Shown piece after piece: positions 9,104-17,361 of a stretch of 64,000 nt of DNA. The DNA lies in assembly GCF_000721105.1 (NCBI RefSeq), contig NZ_JOEV01000030.1, positions 1-64,000 on the forward strand, given 5' to 3'. The notes under the pieces are model-generated. The model did not search any database. It was given only the letters and a program-made list of their open reading frames with translations, and had not been told where the DNA came from. This DNA is from Streptomyces cellulosae. Its GTDB lineage: Bacteria > Actinomycetota > Actinomycetes > Streptomycetales > Streptomycetaceae. Positions within the stretch are counted from its first letter, which is position 1; each line of letters starts with the position of its first letter. A program made the position numbers and the translations under genes.

Positions 9104-10037
9104 GGTGTCCCGGCTCCTTCTGCCGGGGCAGCCGGGGTACCAGCGCCGGTTCGGTCGTCGCGGTGGAGGGCTCCAGTGCCAGGACCGCGGCCACCGGATG
9201 GTCGTCGTCCGCGGTGGCGTGCGGGGTCGCCCGGGTGAGCAGGAGCACGCCCCAGGACGCCAGTCCCGCTCCCGCCAGGGCGAGGAGCACGCCGGCCGCG
9301 CCGCCCTGCAGGCGCTCGCCGAGCAGGGCCAGGCCGATCGCCGCCGCGGCCATCGGGTTGGCCAGGGTCACCACCGCGAGCGGGGCGCCGAGGCCGCCCC
9401 GGTAGGCGGTCTGGGACAGCAGCAGTCCGCCGGCCGCGAAGGCCGCGACGAGCAGCGCCACCCCGATCACCTGCACGCTGAGCAGCGGGCCGGAGCGGTC
9501 CGTCGCGGCCACCGTGACGGTCTGGGTGAGGGCCGAGGCGACACCGGAGGCGAAGCCTGACGCGGAGGCGTGCCGCAGGCCGGGGCGAGCTCCCCGCCGC
9601 GCCAGCAGGCCGATCGAAGTCGCGGTCACGCCCGCCACGGCCAGCGCCTCGGGCGTGCTCAGCACCTGCTCGGGGGCGGGTCCGGACGCGGCGACCAGGA
9701 TCGCGGCCAGCCCGGCCAGAGTGAACGCGGTACCCCGCCACTCCAGTGCGCTGACCCGGCGTCCCGCTATCCGCGCGCCCAGCGGCACCGCCGCGACCAG
9801 GGTGAGCGCGCCCAGCGGCTGGACCACCGTCAGCGGACCGTACGTGAGGGCGACGACGTGCAGCAGCGCGGCCGAGGCGTTCAGTCCGACCGACCACCAC
9901 CATGCGCCCGAGCCGAGGAGTCGCAGCAGGCCCGAGCCCGGGTTGCGGGCGGCGAGGCGTTCCTGGGCGACCGCCGCGGCCGCGTAGGCGACGGCGGAGA
10001 ACAGGGACAGGACGACGGCGAGCAGGGTGGCGTTCAT
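9090..10037 (-). CDS. DMT-superfamily membrane transporter (EamA-like)
   Basis: A 315-residue polytopic protein with about nine to ten predicted membrane helices, rich in Ala, Leu and Gly, in the duplicated drug/metabolite transporter pattern. Examples are LLAVVLSLFSAVAYAAAAVA at the start and the second-half helix AVVTLANPMAAAAIGLALLG. The soluble C-terminal tail (about residues 280-315) ends in the codons made by the 14-bp repeat. ATG 10037 overlaps the stop of the upstream PAP2 gene as ATGA, so the two are translationally coupled. The substrate is unknown. The pairing with a lipid phosphatase suggests a lipid or envelope role, but this is inference. Confidence 0.8.
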   Translation of the reverse strand: MNATLLAVVLSLFSAVAYAAAAVAQERLAARNPGSGLLRLLGSGAWWWSVGLNASAALLHVVALTYGPLTVVQPLGALTLVAAVPLGARIAGRRVSALEWRGTAFTLAGLAAILVAASGPAPEQVLSTPEALAVAGVTATSIGLLARRGARPGLRHASASGFASGVASALTQTVTVAATDRSGPLLSVQVIGVALLVAAFAAGGLLLSQTAYRGGLGAPLAVVTLANPMAAAAIGLALLGERLQGGAAGVLLALAGAGLASWGVLLLTRATPHATADDDHPVAAVLALEPSTATTEPALVPRLPRQKEPGHLTSL

Positions 10038-10843
10038 CGGGCCGCTCCGACCAGGACGTTCTCGTGGGCGTTCTCGTCGGCGGGTACGAGCTTGTCCTGC
10101 GCGCGTCCGGCCGTGGTCACCGTCCGGTGCGGGAGGTGGATCACCGCGAGGGCGAGCCCCAGGATCGCGCCCGCGACGATCGCGTCGAGCCAGTAGTGGT
10201 TCGCCGTTCCGACGATCACCAGCAGGGTGACCAGGGGGTGCAGCAGCCACAGCCAGCGCAGGCGCGACCGGGTCGCCACGATCAGGCCGATCGCCACCAT
10301 CAGGGCCCAGCCGAAGTGCAGCGAGGGCATCGCCGCGAACTGGTTGGAGAGGTGGTCGGTCTGCGGCGGCCCGTACACGGAGGGGCCGTACACCCGCGCG
10401 GTGTCCACCAGGCCGGCCTCGGCCAGCATGCGCGGCGGGGCCAGCGGGAACACCAGGTGCACCACCAGCGCGGTGGCGGTCAGCGCGGCCAGGACCCGGC
10501 GGGCCCACACGTAGTGTGCCGGGCGCCGCAGATAGAGCCAGACCAGGAAGCCGAGGGTGGCCGGGAAGTGGACCGTCGCGTAGTAGGTGTTCGCGATGTG
10601 TACGAGCGTGTCGCTGGACAGCAGCAGGGACTGGACCGAGCCCTCGCCGGGCAGATGGACGGCCAGCTCCCAGTCCCACACGCGGTGGGCGTTGTGGAGC
10701 GCCTCGACGGTGTGGCCCGTCGCCAGCTGCCGGCCGAACTTGTAGACGAGGAAGAGCCCTATGACGAGCAGGAGCTCACGGACGAGCGGCGGACGCGCTG
10801 TCGCGCGTGGTGCCGCTTCTGAAGGCTCGGTGCGGGCATTCAT
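10034..10843 (-). CDS. PAP2-family membrane phosphatase (PAP2_3)
   Basis: A 269-residue integral membrane phosphatase. The PAP2_3 motifs are SNQFAAMPSLHFGWAL (catalytic-histidine region) and GTANHYWLDAIVAG (second catalytic histidine and aspartate), separated by a membrane helix. About six helices are visible. Enzymes of this group dephosphorylate phosphatidate, isoprenoid diphosphates or inositol-lipid phosphates. The reading frame is open upstream, but ATG 10843 (MNARTEPS) is preceded by AAGGGCCGGGGG and lies outside the operator. It is the first gene of a two-gene operon divergent from a TetR regulator with a strong palindrome between them. Confidence 0.85.
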   Translation of the reverse strand: MNARTEPSEAAPRATARPPLVRELLLVIGLFLVYKFGRQLATGHTVEALHNAHRVWDWELAVHLPGEGSVQSLLLSSDTLVHIANTYYATVHFPATLGFLVWLYLRRPAHYVWARRVLAALTATALVVHLVFPLAPPRMLAEAGLVDTARVYGPSVYGPPQTDHLSNQFAAMPSLHFGWALMVAIGLIVATRSRLRWLWLLHPLVTLLVIVGTANHYWLDAIVAGAILGLALAVIHLPHRTVTTAGRAQDKLVPADENAHENVLVGAAR

Positions 10844-10937
10844 CCCCCGGCCCTTTCGCTGGCGGTGGTGCGTGTGCTGATGCCGGACCGACAGGTGACT
10901 CGTCCGGCACCCGGAACTCATCGATACGGGTGCGTAC

Positions 10938-10987
10938 CGATACGCCAGTGTACCGATACGATTGAGTATCGGTACACTGGCGTATCG
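10938..10987. promoter_or_regulatory. Perfect 22-bp inverted repeat, probable TetR operator
   Basis: The arms 10938-10959 and 10966-10987 are exact reverse complements around a 6-nt spacer (GATTGA). Inside them GTACCGATAC occurs at 10950-10959, its complement GTATCGGTAC at 10966-10975, and a third copy of GTACCGATAC lies at 10934-10943. The site is between the PAP2 start (10843) and the divergent tetR start (11060), where an autorepressing TetR protein would bind. The length and perfection allow two dimers. It could also extrude as a cruciform. Confidence 0.8.
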
Positions 10988-11059
10988 ATTGACGTACGAC
11001 ACATTCGGACGACACTGGATGCGGGCCTTGTGGCCGCCGGACCCGAGCGAGGAGAGCAC

Positions 11060-11674
11060 ATGACGTCGCAGGCAGCGGACGGACCGGAGACGGTCGCCGC
11101 CTCGCGCCGCTCCAAGATCACGCCGGAACGTGAGCGGGAGTTCTTCGGCGCCGTCCTCGATCAGGTCCGCGAATGCGGATATGACTCCGTGACCATGGAG
11201 GGCATCGCCGCCAGCACCCGCTGCAGCAAGTCGACGCTCTACCGGCAGTGGCGGACCAAGCCCCAGTTCGTGGCGGCGGCCCTGCGCGCCAACCGGAGGG
11301 TGCGCTTCGCCGGCATCGACTCCGGTTCACTCGCCGAGGACCTGCGCCTGGCCGCCCGGGCCGCGGGCGCCTGGTCGACCAAGGACACCAAGCTGGTCCA
11401 GGCGCTCGGCCACGCGGTCACACAGGACGCGGAACTGGCCTGCGCGCTGCGCGAGGCGCTGGTCGAGCCGGAGATCGCCGCGCTTGAGGAGATCCTGCGC
11501 CGCGGCGTCGAACGCGGCGAGGTTCCCGCCGACCATCCGGCGCTGGCGTACATCCCGGCGCAGATGTTCGGCGTCCTGCGCGCCCGGCCGGTCCTGGAGG
11601 GAAAGGACGCTGACCCGGAGTACCTGGTCTGCTTCGTGGAGGCCGCGGTGCTGCCCGCACTGGGCCTGACCTGA
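11060..11674 (+). CDS. TetR/AcrR-family transcriptional regulator
   Basis: A 204-residue repressor. The N-terminal helix-turn-helix runs about residues 23-70 (EREFFGAVLDQVRECGYDSV, then MEGIAASTRCSKSTLYRQWR, in which the second helix and the STLYRQW recognition helix are canonical), and the ligand-binding domain is of the TetR_C_16-like type. ATG 11060 has a GGAGAG ribosome site and follows the long palindrome. It most likely represses itself and the divergent PAP2-DMT operon in response to an unknown ligand, perhaps an antibiotic or lipid. Confidence 0.9.
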   Translation: MTSQAADGPETVAASRRSKITPEREREFFGAVLDQVRECGYDSVTMEGIAASTRCSKSTLYRQWRTKPQFVAAALRANRRVRFAGIDSGSLAEDLRLAARAAGAWSTKDTKLVQALGHAVTQDAELACALREALVEPEIAALEEILRRGVERGEVPADHPALAYIPAQMFGVLRARPVLEGKDADPEYLVCFVEAAVLPALGLT

Positions 11675-11754
11675 GACCGGGCCGCCGTCCATGGGATGAC
11701 TGGACGGCGACCTGTTCGCGCCGCACCGTGGGGACGGGGGCGGCGCGCACCCCC

Positions 11755-11801
11755 CGGCCGGGTGGGGTTCCTCCTGAGCGGAGAGGCGCCCCACCCGGCC
11801 G
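11755..11801. terminator. Bidirectional hairpin terminator
   Basis: CGGCCGGGTGGGG (11755-11767) and CCCCACCCGGCCG (11789-11801) form a perfect 13-bp stem with a 21-nt loop between the convergent tetR and DUF2510 genes. No U tract is visible, as is common for Streptomyces terminators. Confidence 0.75.
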
Positions 11802-11818
11802 CCGCGTGTTCCGGCCGC

Positions 11819-12808
11819 TCAGACGTTCTGGCCGCTGCCGCCGCCCTTCGACACCTTGATGCCCTTGGTGATGTCGTCGAGGACGGACTCCGTCTGGTCG
11901 ACGTCGACGCCGAAGCGGACGACGACCATCTGCTGGGGGTTCGCGGGGGAGGGGAAGGCCAGCGACTGGACGAGCCCGTCGGAGCCCTTGCTGGTGACCG
12001 CCTTCCAGCGCACCAGGTAGCCCTTCTGCCCGGCCACGGTCACCGCCTGGGACTCCAGCACGTCGTGCGAGGTGATCTCGCCGTAGCCCTTGCCGTAGGA
12101 CTGCGCGGCGTTGGCCGCGATGTCCGCCTTCGCCACCTCCTCGGCCGTGGTCCCCTTGGTCCCGAGCGCCAGCGCGGGAGTCGAGAACGCGCCGCCCTTC
12201 GTGCACTTCTCGGTGGGCACGCCGGGGCAGTCGTAGGAGTCGTTCGAGGAGACCTGCGCGCCGGCCGGGATCTGCTGGCCGTACCAGCCGTCCGGGATGG
12301 GCAGGCTGATCCCGTCGATCGCGTCGGTCACCGAACCGCTCTCGATCTTCGGCGCCTCGGACGGGCCGGGCGAGGGCGACCCGTCCGGATCCGGCGACCG
12401 GCCGCCCGGACCGCCTGATCCGCCACCGAACGGGCCGCCCCTGCCGTCCTGACCACCCGGTCCCGGCTGCGAGTCGGCCGTGTTGCTGTTGCCGCCGTCA
12501 CCGTTGGACAGCGCGTACACGCCCACGCCGATACACGTGAGGACCACGACGGCGGCCCCCACGGCTATACCGGTGCGCAGCCCGCGCCGCGGACCGGCCG
12601 GCGGTTGCGCCGGGTACGCCGGATAGCCCGGATGCGCGGGATACGGTCCGGCGGCCGGCGGCTGCGTCGGGGGACCCCATGCGGCGGTCGATCCCGCGGG
12701 GCGGGTCTGGTCCGTCCACGCCTTACCGTCCCACCAGCGTTCGGTGGCGGGAGCGTCATCTGTCTGCCCGGGGTCGGGATACCAGCCGGGGGGAGTCACC
12801 TGCGTCAT
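11819..12808 (-). CDS. DUF2510 single-pass membrane protein with extracellular domain
   Basis: A 329-residue protein. Residues about 5-33 (PPGWYPDPGQ to RWWDGKAWTDQT) are a DUF2510 module. A Pro/Gly/Tyr-rich linker follows, then one transmembrane helix (TGIAVGAAVVVLTCIGVGVY, about residues 79-98), a long Gly/Pro/Asp-rich disordered stretch, and a C-terminal domain of about 170 residues starting at SVTDAIDGISLPIPDGWYG with two cysteines (DCPG and KCTKG) likely forming a disulfide. The topology suggests a cytoplasmic N-terminus and an exposed C-terminal domain. The function is unknown. It is the second DUF2510 protein in the window. Confidence 0.8.
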   Translation of the reverse strand: MTQVTPPGWYPDPGQTDDAPATERWWDGKAWTDQTRPAGSTAAWGPPTQPPAAGPYPAHPGYPAYPAQPPAGPRRGLRTGIAVGAAVVVLTCIGVGVYALSNGDGGNSNTADSQPGPGGQDGRGGPFGGGSGGPGGRSPDPDGSPSPGPSEAPKIESGSVTDAIDGISLPIPDGWYGQQIPAGAQVSSNDSYDCPGVPTEKCTKGGAFSTPALALGTKGTTAEEVAKADIAANAAQSYGKGYGEITSHDVLESQAVTVAGQKGYLVRWKAVTSKGSDGLVQSLAFPSPANPQQMVVVRFGVDVDQTESVLDDITKGIKVSKGGGSGQNV

Positions 12809-13298
12809 GCCCCCACCGTATGAGCACTCGGTGAAAGAGACATGAGAGGGCCCCGGCCCGCCTGCCCCGACCCGCCCGTCCCGGCCAGAGCCGCACCGGC
12901 CGCCGCCCCGTCACTCCGGGAGTCCTGAGCCGGGCACGCGCCCGCTCTCGGCCGGCGGGAGCGGGGGCCCGCGCCGGAGCCGGAGCCGCACGGCCCGCTC
13001 CCGGCGGTGCGGCCCGCGGCCGGAGCCCGCACCCGCAGCGCCCCTCGCCCGAGCGGCGGCGTCAGCGAGAACAGCACCTGTCTCCCTCTGGCGTGAAATG
13101 GCCTCTCTCCCGCCGCCCCAACACGTTCTGACGGACAGTCACCTCCGGTCACCGCTGGTCGCGGGCACGACGCGTCGACCGTCGTACCGCACGTCACCCG
13201 TCAAGGCAACAGGTACCGGGACGGCCCTCCGTGTCGGCAGTCGTACGGCTACTCTCGAGTTCTGTACGTCGTTCGGGCGACTATGGGGAGGTAGCGGG
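12809..13298. other. 490-bp interval without a supported gene
   Basis: This divergent intergenic region is very G+C rich up to about 13080 and more balanced after that, where the promoter of the LAL-type ATPase gene is expected. Reading frames here look like high-GC background, with no family signature or ribosome site. A 7-bp hairpin (GGTGCGG and CCGCACC, 13006-13033) is visible. Confidence 0.5.
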
Positions 13299-15926
13299 AT
13301 GACGGAGGTACGGCCCACAGCGGCCGCCTCGGCCTCCCTGTGGGAGCGCGACGCCGAAGTCGACGACGTCGTACGGGCGATCGAGGCCCTGGGCGCGGAC
13401 AGCTCCTCCTCGGGCAGCCTGTTGGTGATCCGGGGCGAGGCCGGCTTCGGCAAGACCGCACTGCTCGCCGAGACCCGCCGCATCGCCGAACGGCGGGGCT
13501 GCACGGTGTGGTCGGCCCGCGGCGGCCAGACCCTCAGGTCCGTCCCCTTCAACGTCGTACGGCAGTTGCTGCAGCCCGCGCTGGTGTCGCTGATGCCGGA
13601 GGAGGCCCGCGAATACCTCGGCGACTGGTACGACATCGCCGGTCCCGCCCTCGGCCTCACCGAGCCCGGCGAACGGCAGGCCGACCCGCAGGGCGTCACC
13701 GAGGGACTGGTCGCCGCGGTGCGCCGGCTGGCCCGGCGGGAGTGGCCGCTGGTGCTGCTGATCGACGACGCCCACTGGGCCGACCAGGAGACCCTGCGCT
13801 GGCTCGCGGCCTTCGCCGCACGCCTCGACGACCTGTCCGTGCTGGTCGTCGTGGCCCGCCGGCCCGGCGAGGTGAGCGGCGAGAGCGCCCGGCTCCTCGA
13901 CGCGGTCGCCACCACCGCGGGCGGCCCCGCCACCACCCTCAGCGCCCTCACCCCGCAGGGCACCGCCGGCCTCACCCGCGCCACCCTCGGCGAGCACGCC
14001 GACGCCCCGTTCTGCCGCGAGGTGTGGGCCGTCACCGACGGCAACCCGTACGAGACCGTGGAACTCCTCGCCAAGGTGCGCGACAGCGGACTGGAACCCA
14101 CCGAGAGCGCGGCCGGTGAACTGCGCGCCCTGAACCGCGCGGCCCGGGGCGGCGGCCTCGTCGCCCGCCTGGAGGAACTCGGCATCGACGCCACCCGGTT
14201 CGCCTGGGCGGCCGCCATCCTCGGCACCGGCATCTCCGTCGACCTGGTCGCCAAACTCGCCACGCTCAGCCGCGGCGAGGCGGTGCGCTGCGCCGAACTG
14301 CTGCGCAGCGCCCGCATCCTGACCTCCCCCGACCCGGCGAACGCCCAAGCGGACGGCGGTGACCTGGAGTTCGTCCACCCGCTGATCGCGACCGCCGTCT
14401 ACGAATCCATCCCGCCCGCCCTGTGCACGGCCATGCACGGCATCGCCGCCCAGATCGTCACCGACTCGGGGCGCGGCGCCGCGGTCGCCTCCCGGCACCT
14501 GCTCCAGGTCCACCCGGACGACGACGAGGAACTCGTGGAGCAGCTGCGCGAGGCGGCCCGCGACCACCTCGCCGTCGGCGCCCCCGACGCGGCCCGCCGC
14601 TGCCTCGAACGGGCCCTCCTGGAGCCCCCGCGGCCCGAGGTCCACGCGCAGCTGCTCTACGAACTCGGCTGTGCCACCCTGCTGACCGCCCCGGCCACGA
14701 CCATAGACCACCTGCAGACGGCGCTCGCCATGCCCGGCCTCGACGGCGCCGAACGCGTCGACGCCGTCTTCCGCCTCTCCCAGGCACTCCTCCACAACGA
14801 CCAGCTGGAGGAGGCCGTCCGCACCGTCGAGACGGAGGCGGCCCGGCACGAACCCGGCCCCACCCGGATGCGGTTGCAGGCCGTGCAGTACATGTGGGAG
14901 GGCATCCACGCGGGCGAGACGACCTCCCCGGGACGCTCCGAGCGTCTCGCCGAGCTCGCCAGGACCTGCGCCGGCCGGGACAATTCCGAACGCGCGCTGC
15001 TCATCATGCGCGGCTTCGACGCCATGACCCACGGTGAGAACGCCGAGGAGATCGTCGAGGCGTGTGACCGCGCACTCGTCAACGGCCGCCTGGCGCCCGG
15101 ACTCGGCTGGACCGACAACGAGTGGGGCCTCGAACTCCCCCTGATGCTGGCCTCCTCGTACGCCTACACCGACCGGCTCGACCGCGCGGAGAGCCTGTTC
15201 TCGGAAGCCCTGCGCGCCTACGACTCGGCCGGCTGGGGCGGCGGCCACCTCGCCCTCGCGCACGCCTACGTCGGTCTCGGGCACCGCAGGCGCGGCCGGC
15301 TCCAGGAGGCCGAGACGTCCCTGCGCGAGTCGCTGCGCATCGCCGAACGCGTCGGCCGCGGGCTGCCCCTGTACTGGTCGGCGACCTGCAACCTCGTCGA
15401 CACGCTGCTCGCCCGCGGCCACGTCGACGAGGCCTGGGGCGTGGCCGAGCAGTACGGCTTCGCCCCGCCGTACCCGTCCACCATCGTGCTGCCCGACCCC
15501 CGCTCGGTCCGCGGCCGCCTGCTCCTCGCGGTGGGCAGAGGCAAGGAGGGCGTCAACGAGCTGGAGGCCGCCGAGAAGGCCGCCGCCGCGCGCGGCCACC
15601 ACAACCCGGTGGTCGTCCCCTGGGCCGTCGACCTCGCCCGCGCCCTCGCCGTGGACGACCCGGGCCGCGCCGCCCGGCTCGCCACCGACGCCCGCCGGCA
15701 CGCCGAGCGCTTCGGCACGGACACCGCCATAGGGGAGGCCCTGCGCTGCGCCGCCGCCCTGGAGACCGGCCAGCGCGCGGTCCGGCTGGCCGCCCAGGCG
15801 GTCGCCTACCTGGAGGCCTCACCCTGCCAGTACGAACACGCGGCGGCCCGCGTCGAACGGCATCCTGTCCCGCTCGGCCTCCGAACTCAACAGGGGCCTG
15901 GCACTGGCCCGTTCCTGCGGGGCTGA
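13299..15926 (+). CDS. LAL-type AAA ATPase/TPR regulator-like protein with 3' frameshift
   Basis: 875 residues as read. The ATPase part has a Walker A GEAGFGKT (46-53), a Walker B-like LVLLIDDAHWAD, and the winged region typical of LuxR-LAL/MalT-type STAND proteins. The rest is TPR-like helical repeats. ATG 13299 sits 7 nt after GGGGAGG. After VERH the frame leaves the family: one frame over, GILSRSASELNRGLALARSC continues to a TAG at 15979-15981, so a 2-nt deletion at about 15857/15858 (GTCGAA-[TA]-CGGC) replaced the last 40 residues by about 20 unrelated ones. No LuxR helix-turn-helix is present in either frame. I cannot say whether this subfamily ever carries one. Confidence 0.8.
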   Translation: MTEVRPTAAASASLWERDAEVDDVVRAIEALGADSSSSGSLLVIRGEAGFGKTALLAETRRIAERRGCTVWSARGGQTLRSVPFNVVRQLLQPALVSLMPEEAREYLGDWYDIAGPALGLTEPGERQADPQGVTEGLVAAVRRLARREWPLVLLIDDAHWADQETLRWLAAFAARLDDLSVLVVVARRPGEVSGESARLLDAVATTAGGPATTLSALTPQGTAGLTRATLGEHADAPFCREVWAVTDGNPYETVELLAKVRDSGLEPTESAAGELRALNRAARGGGLVARLEELGIDATRFAWAAAILGTGISVDLVAKLATLSRGEAVRCAELLRSARILTSPDPANAQADGGDLEFVHPLIATAVYESIPPALCTAMHGIAAQIVTDSGRGAAVASRHLLQVHPDDDEELVEQLREAARDHLAVGAPDAARRCLERALLEPPRPEVHAQLLYELGCATLLTAPATTIDHLQTALAMPGLDGAERVDAVFRLSQALLHNDQLEEAVRTVETEAARHEPGPTRMRLQAVQYMWEGIHAGETTSPGRSERLAELARTCAGRDNSERALLIMRGFDAMTHGENAEEIVEACDRALVNGRLAPGLGWTDNEWGLELPLMLASSYAYTDRLDRAESLFSEALRAYDSAGWGGGHLALAHAYVGLGHRRRGRLQEAETSLRESLRIAERVGRGLPLYWSATCNLVDTLLARGHVDEAWGVAEQYGFAPPYPSTIVLPDPRSVRGRLLLAVGRGKEGVNELEAAEKAAAARGHHNPVVVPWAVDLARALAVDDPGRAARLATDARRHAERFGTDTAIGEALRCAAALETGQRAVRLAAQAVAYLEASPCQYEHAAARVERHPVPLGLRTQQGPGTGPFLRG

Positions 15927-16042
15927 CGGACTGGCGGCGCAGGCGAGCGCGGCGCTGGAGGCGGGCGCGGGGCCGCGGTAGGAAGTGCCCGGGCCCGCTG
16001 TCGGCCAGGATGCTGTTGATCCAGGCCGTTCTGCCCTCGCGG

Positions 16043-16225
16043 TCAGGCGGCGAGCAACTGGTCGGTCACCGCCGCCAGCCGCTCGCGTACCTCGGGGTCG
16101 TACGTACCCTGGTGCGCCCGCGCCGCCCGCGCGGGACACCCCGTACCGGCGCCCCTGTGCCGCCGGCCCGCGGCTCGGTGGCTCTCGAACAGGCTCGGCC
16201 GCGATGCCGTCGCGGCCGAGGTCAC
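16043..16225 (-). CDS. Small ORF downstream of pcaL, unrecognised
   Basis: A 60-codon frame starts with GTG just after the pcaL stop, whose own GGGGAG could serve as ribosome site. The N-terminal half is arginine-rich and low in information. The last 20 residues (TYDPEVRERLAAVTDQLLAA) look like a genuine amphipathic helix from a larger protein. It may be a real small last gene of the pca operon or the fused ends of a deleted gene, as seen elsewhere in this window. No family is recognised. Confidence 0.3.
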   Translation of the reverse strand: MTSAATASRPSLFESHRAAGRRHRGAGTGCPARAARAHQGTYDPEVRERLAAVTDQLLAA

Positions 16226-16233
16226 CGCCCGGC

Positions 16234-17361
16234 TCACTCCCCGCTGTCGTCGTCCTCCGCCAGCACCCGCTGGGCCGTCGCGAACGCCGAGTTCGCCGCC
16301 GGCACCCCGCAGTACACCGCCGTCTGCAGCAGCACCGCGCCGATCTCCTCCGGCGTGAGCCCGTTGCGCCGGGCCGCCCTGACGTGCATGGCCAGTTCGT
16401 CGTAGTGGCCGTGCGCGACCAGCGCCGTCAGCGTGATCATGCTGCGCTCGCGGCGGCTGAGCGTCGGGTCGGTCCAGATCTCGCCCCAGGCGTAGCGCGA
16501 GATGAAGTCCTGGAAGCGCGCGGTGAACGGGGTCTGCCGGGCCTGCGCCCGGTCCACGTGAGCGTCGCCGAGCACGTCGCGCCGCACCTCCATACCTCGC
16601 GGGGCAGGCCGGCCGAGGTGCGCACGCAGCGCCGTCAGGACCGCCTCCGGGCACTGCGCGACCGCCAGATGCGAGGCGCCGGGGAGTTCGATCAGGGTCG
16701 CGCCCGCAACCGCGTCCGCGATCTCCCGCAGATGCGCCGGCGGGGTCGCCGGGTCCTGCCGGCCCGCGATCAGCAGCGTGGGCACCGCGATGCCGTCCAG
16801 CCGGTCCCGCAGGTCGAACGCGGCCAGCGCGTCGCAGCAGGCGGCGTACGCCTCGGGGTCGGCGTCCCGGTGGTCCCGCACCAGCCGCGGCACAGTGAAC
16901 CCGGGCGTGAACCAGCGGGCGTCGGCGTTGTCCGCGAGCTGGTCCAGGCCCTCCCGCCGGACCTGCTCGGCCCGCTCCTCCCACGGCTTCGAGCCGTTGA
17001 AGTGGGCCGACGAGCAGATCACCGCCAACGACGACAGCCGCTGCGGATGGTGCACGGCCAGGTGCAGCCCGACCGCGCCGCCCAAGGACACGCCCGCGTA
17101 CGCGAACCGCTCGACACCGAGTGAGTCGGCGAGCGCCAGCACCAGGCCGGCGAGGTCACCGACGCTCGCCCCTGGCCCGATCAGATCGGCCGCGGAACCT
17201 CCGTGGCCCGGCAGGTCCCAGCGGACCACCCGGTGGGTGGCGGACAGCTCGGGCGCGACCTTGTCCCACAGGGCGTACGAGGTGCCCAGCGAGGGCCCGA
17301 GGAGCAGCGGGGGAGCGGACGTCGGCCCCTCGGTACGGTGGTTGAGCAGCTTCTCGGTCAA
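16234..17361 (-). CDS. pcaL: Fused 3-oxoadipate enol-lactonase/4-carboxymuconolactone decarboxylase
   Basis: A 375-residue PcaD-PcaC fusion catalysing the last two ring-cleavage steps to beta-ketoadipate. Residues 1-250 are an alpha/beta hydrolase with oxyanion strand GPSLGTSYALWD, nucleophile elbow GVSLGGAVG, acid in AGRQDPATPP and histidine in GASHLAVAQ. Residues about 265-375 are the carboxymuconolactone decarboxylase (TARFQDFISRYAWGEIWTDP, EIGAVLLQTAVYCGVPAAN). The start is TTG, overlapping the pcaB stop as TTGA, so translation depends on coupling. It is the last clear gene of the operon, controlled by PcaV. Confidence 0.95.
   Translation of the reverse strand: MTEKLLNHRTEGPTSAPPLLLGPSLGTSYALWDKVAPELSATHRVVRWDLPGHGGSAADLIGPGASVGDLAGLVLALADSLGVERFAYAGVSLGGAVGLHLAVHHPQRLSSLAVICSSAHFNGSKPWEERAEQVRREGLDQLADNADARWFTPGFTVPRLVRDHRDADPEAYAACCDALAAFDLRDRLDGIAVPTLLIAGRQDPATPPAHLREIADAVAGATLIELPGASHLAVAQCPEAVLTALRAHLGRPAPRGMEVRRDVLGDAHVDRAQARQTPFTARFQDFISRYAWGEIWTDPTLSRRERSMITLTALVAHGHYDELAMHVRAARRNGLTPEEIGAVLLQTAVYCGVPAANSAFATAQRVLAEDDDSGE

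Noticed and set aside
12805..13197. Minus-strand ORF in the 490-bp interval before the LAL ATPase
   Set aside because: Arg/Pro/Gly-rich translation without motif or ribosome site; looks like G+C background.
15850..15981. A LuxR helix-turn-helix at the end of the LAL-type protein after frame correction
   Set aside because: The corrected frame ends 40 residues later with a TPR-like tail and no HTH pattern.
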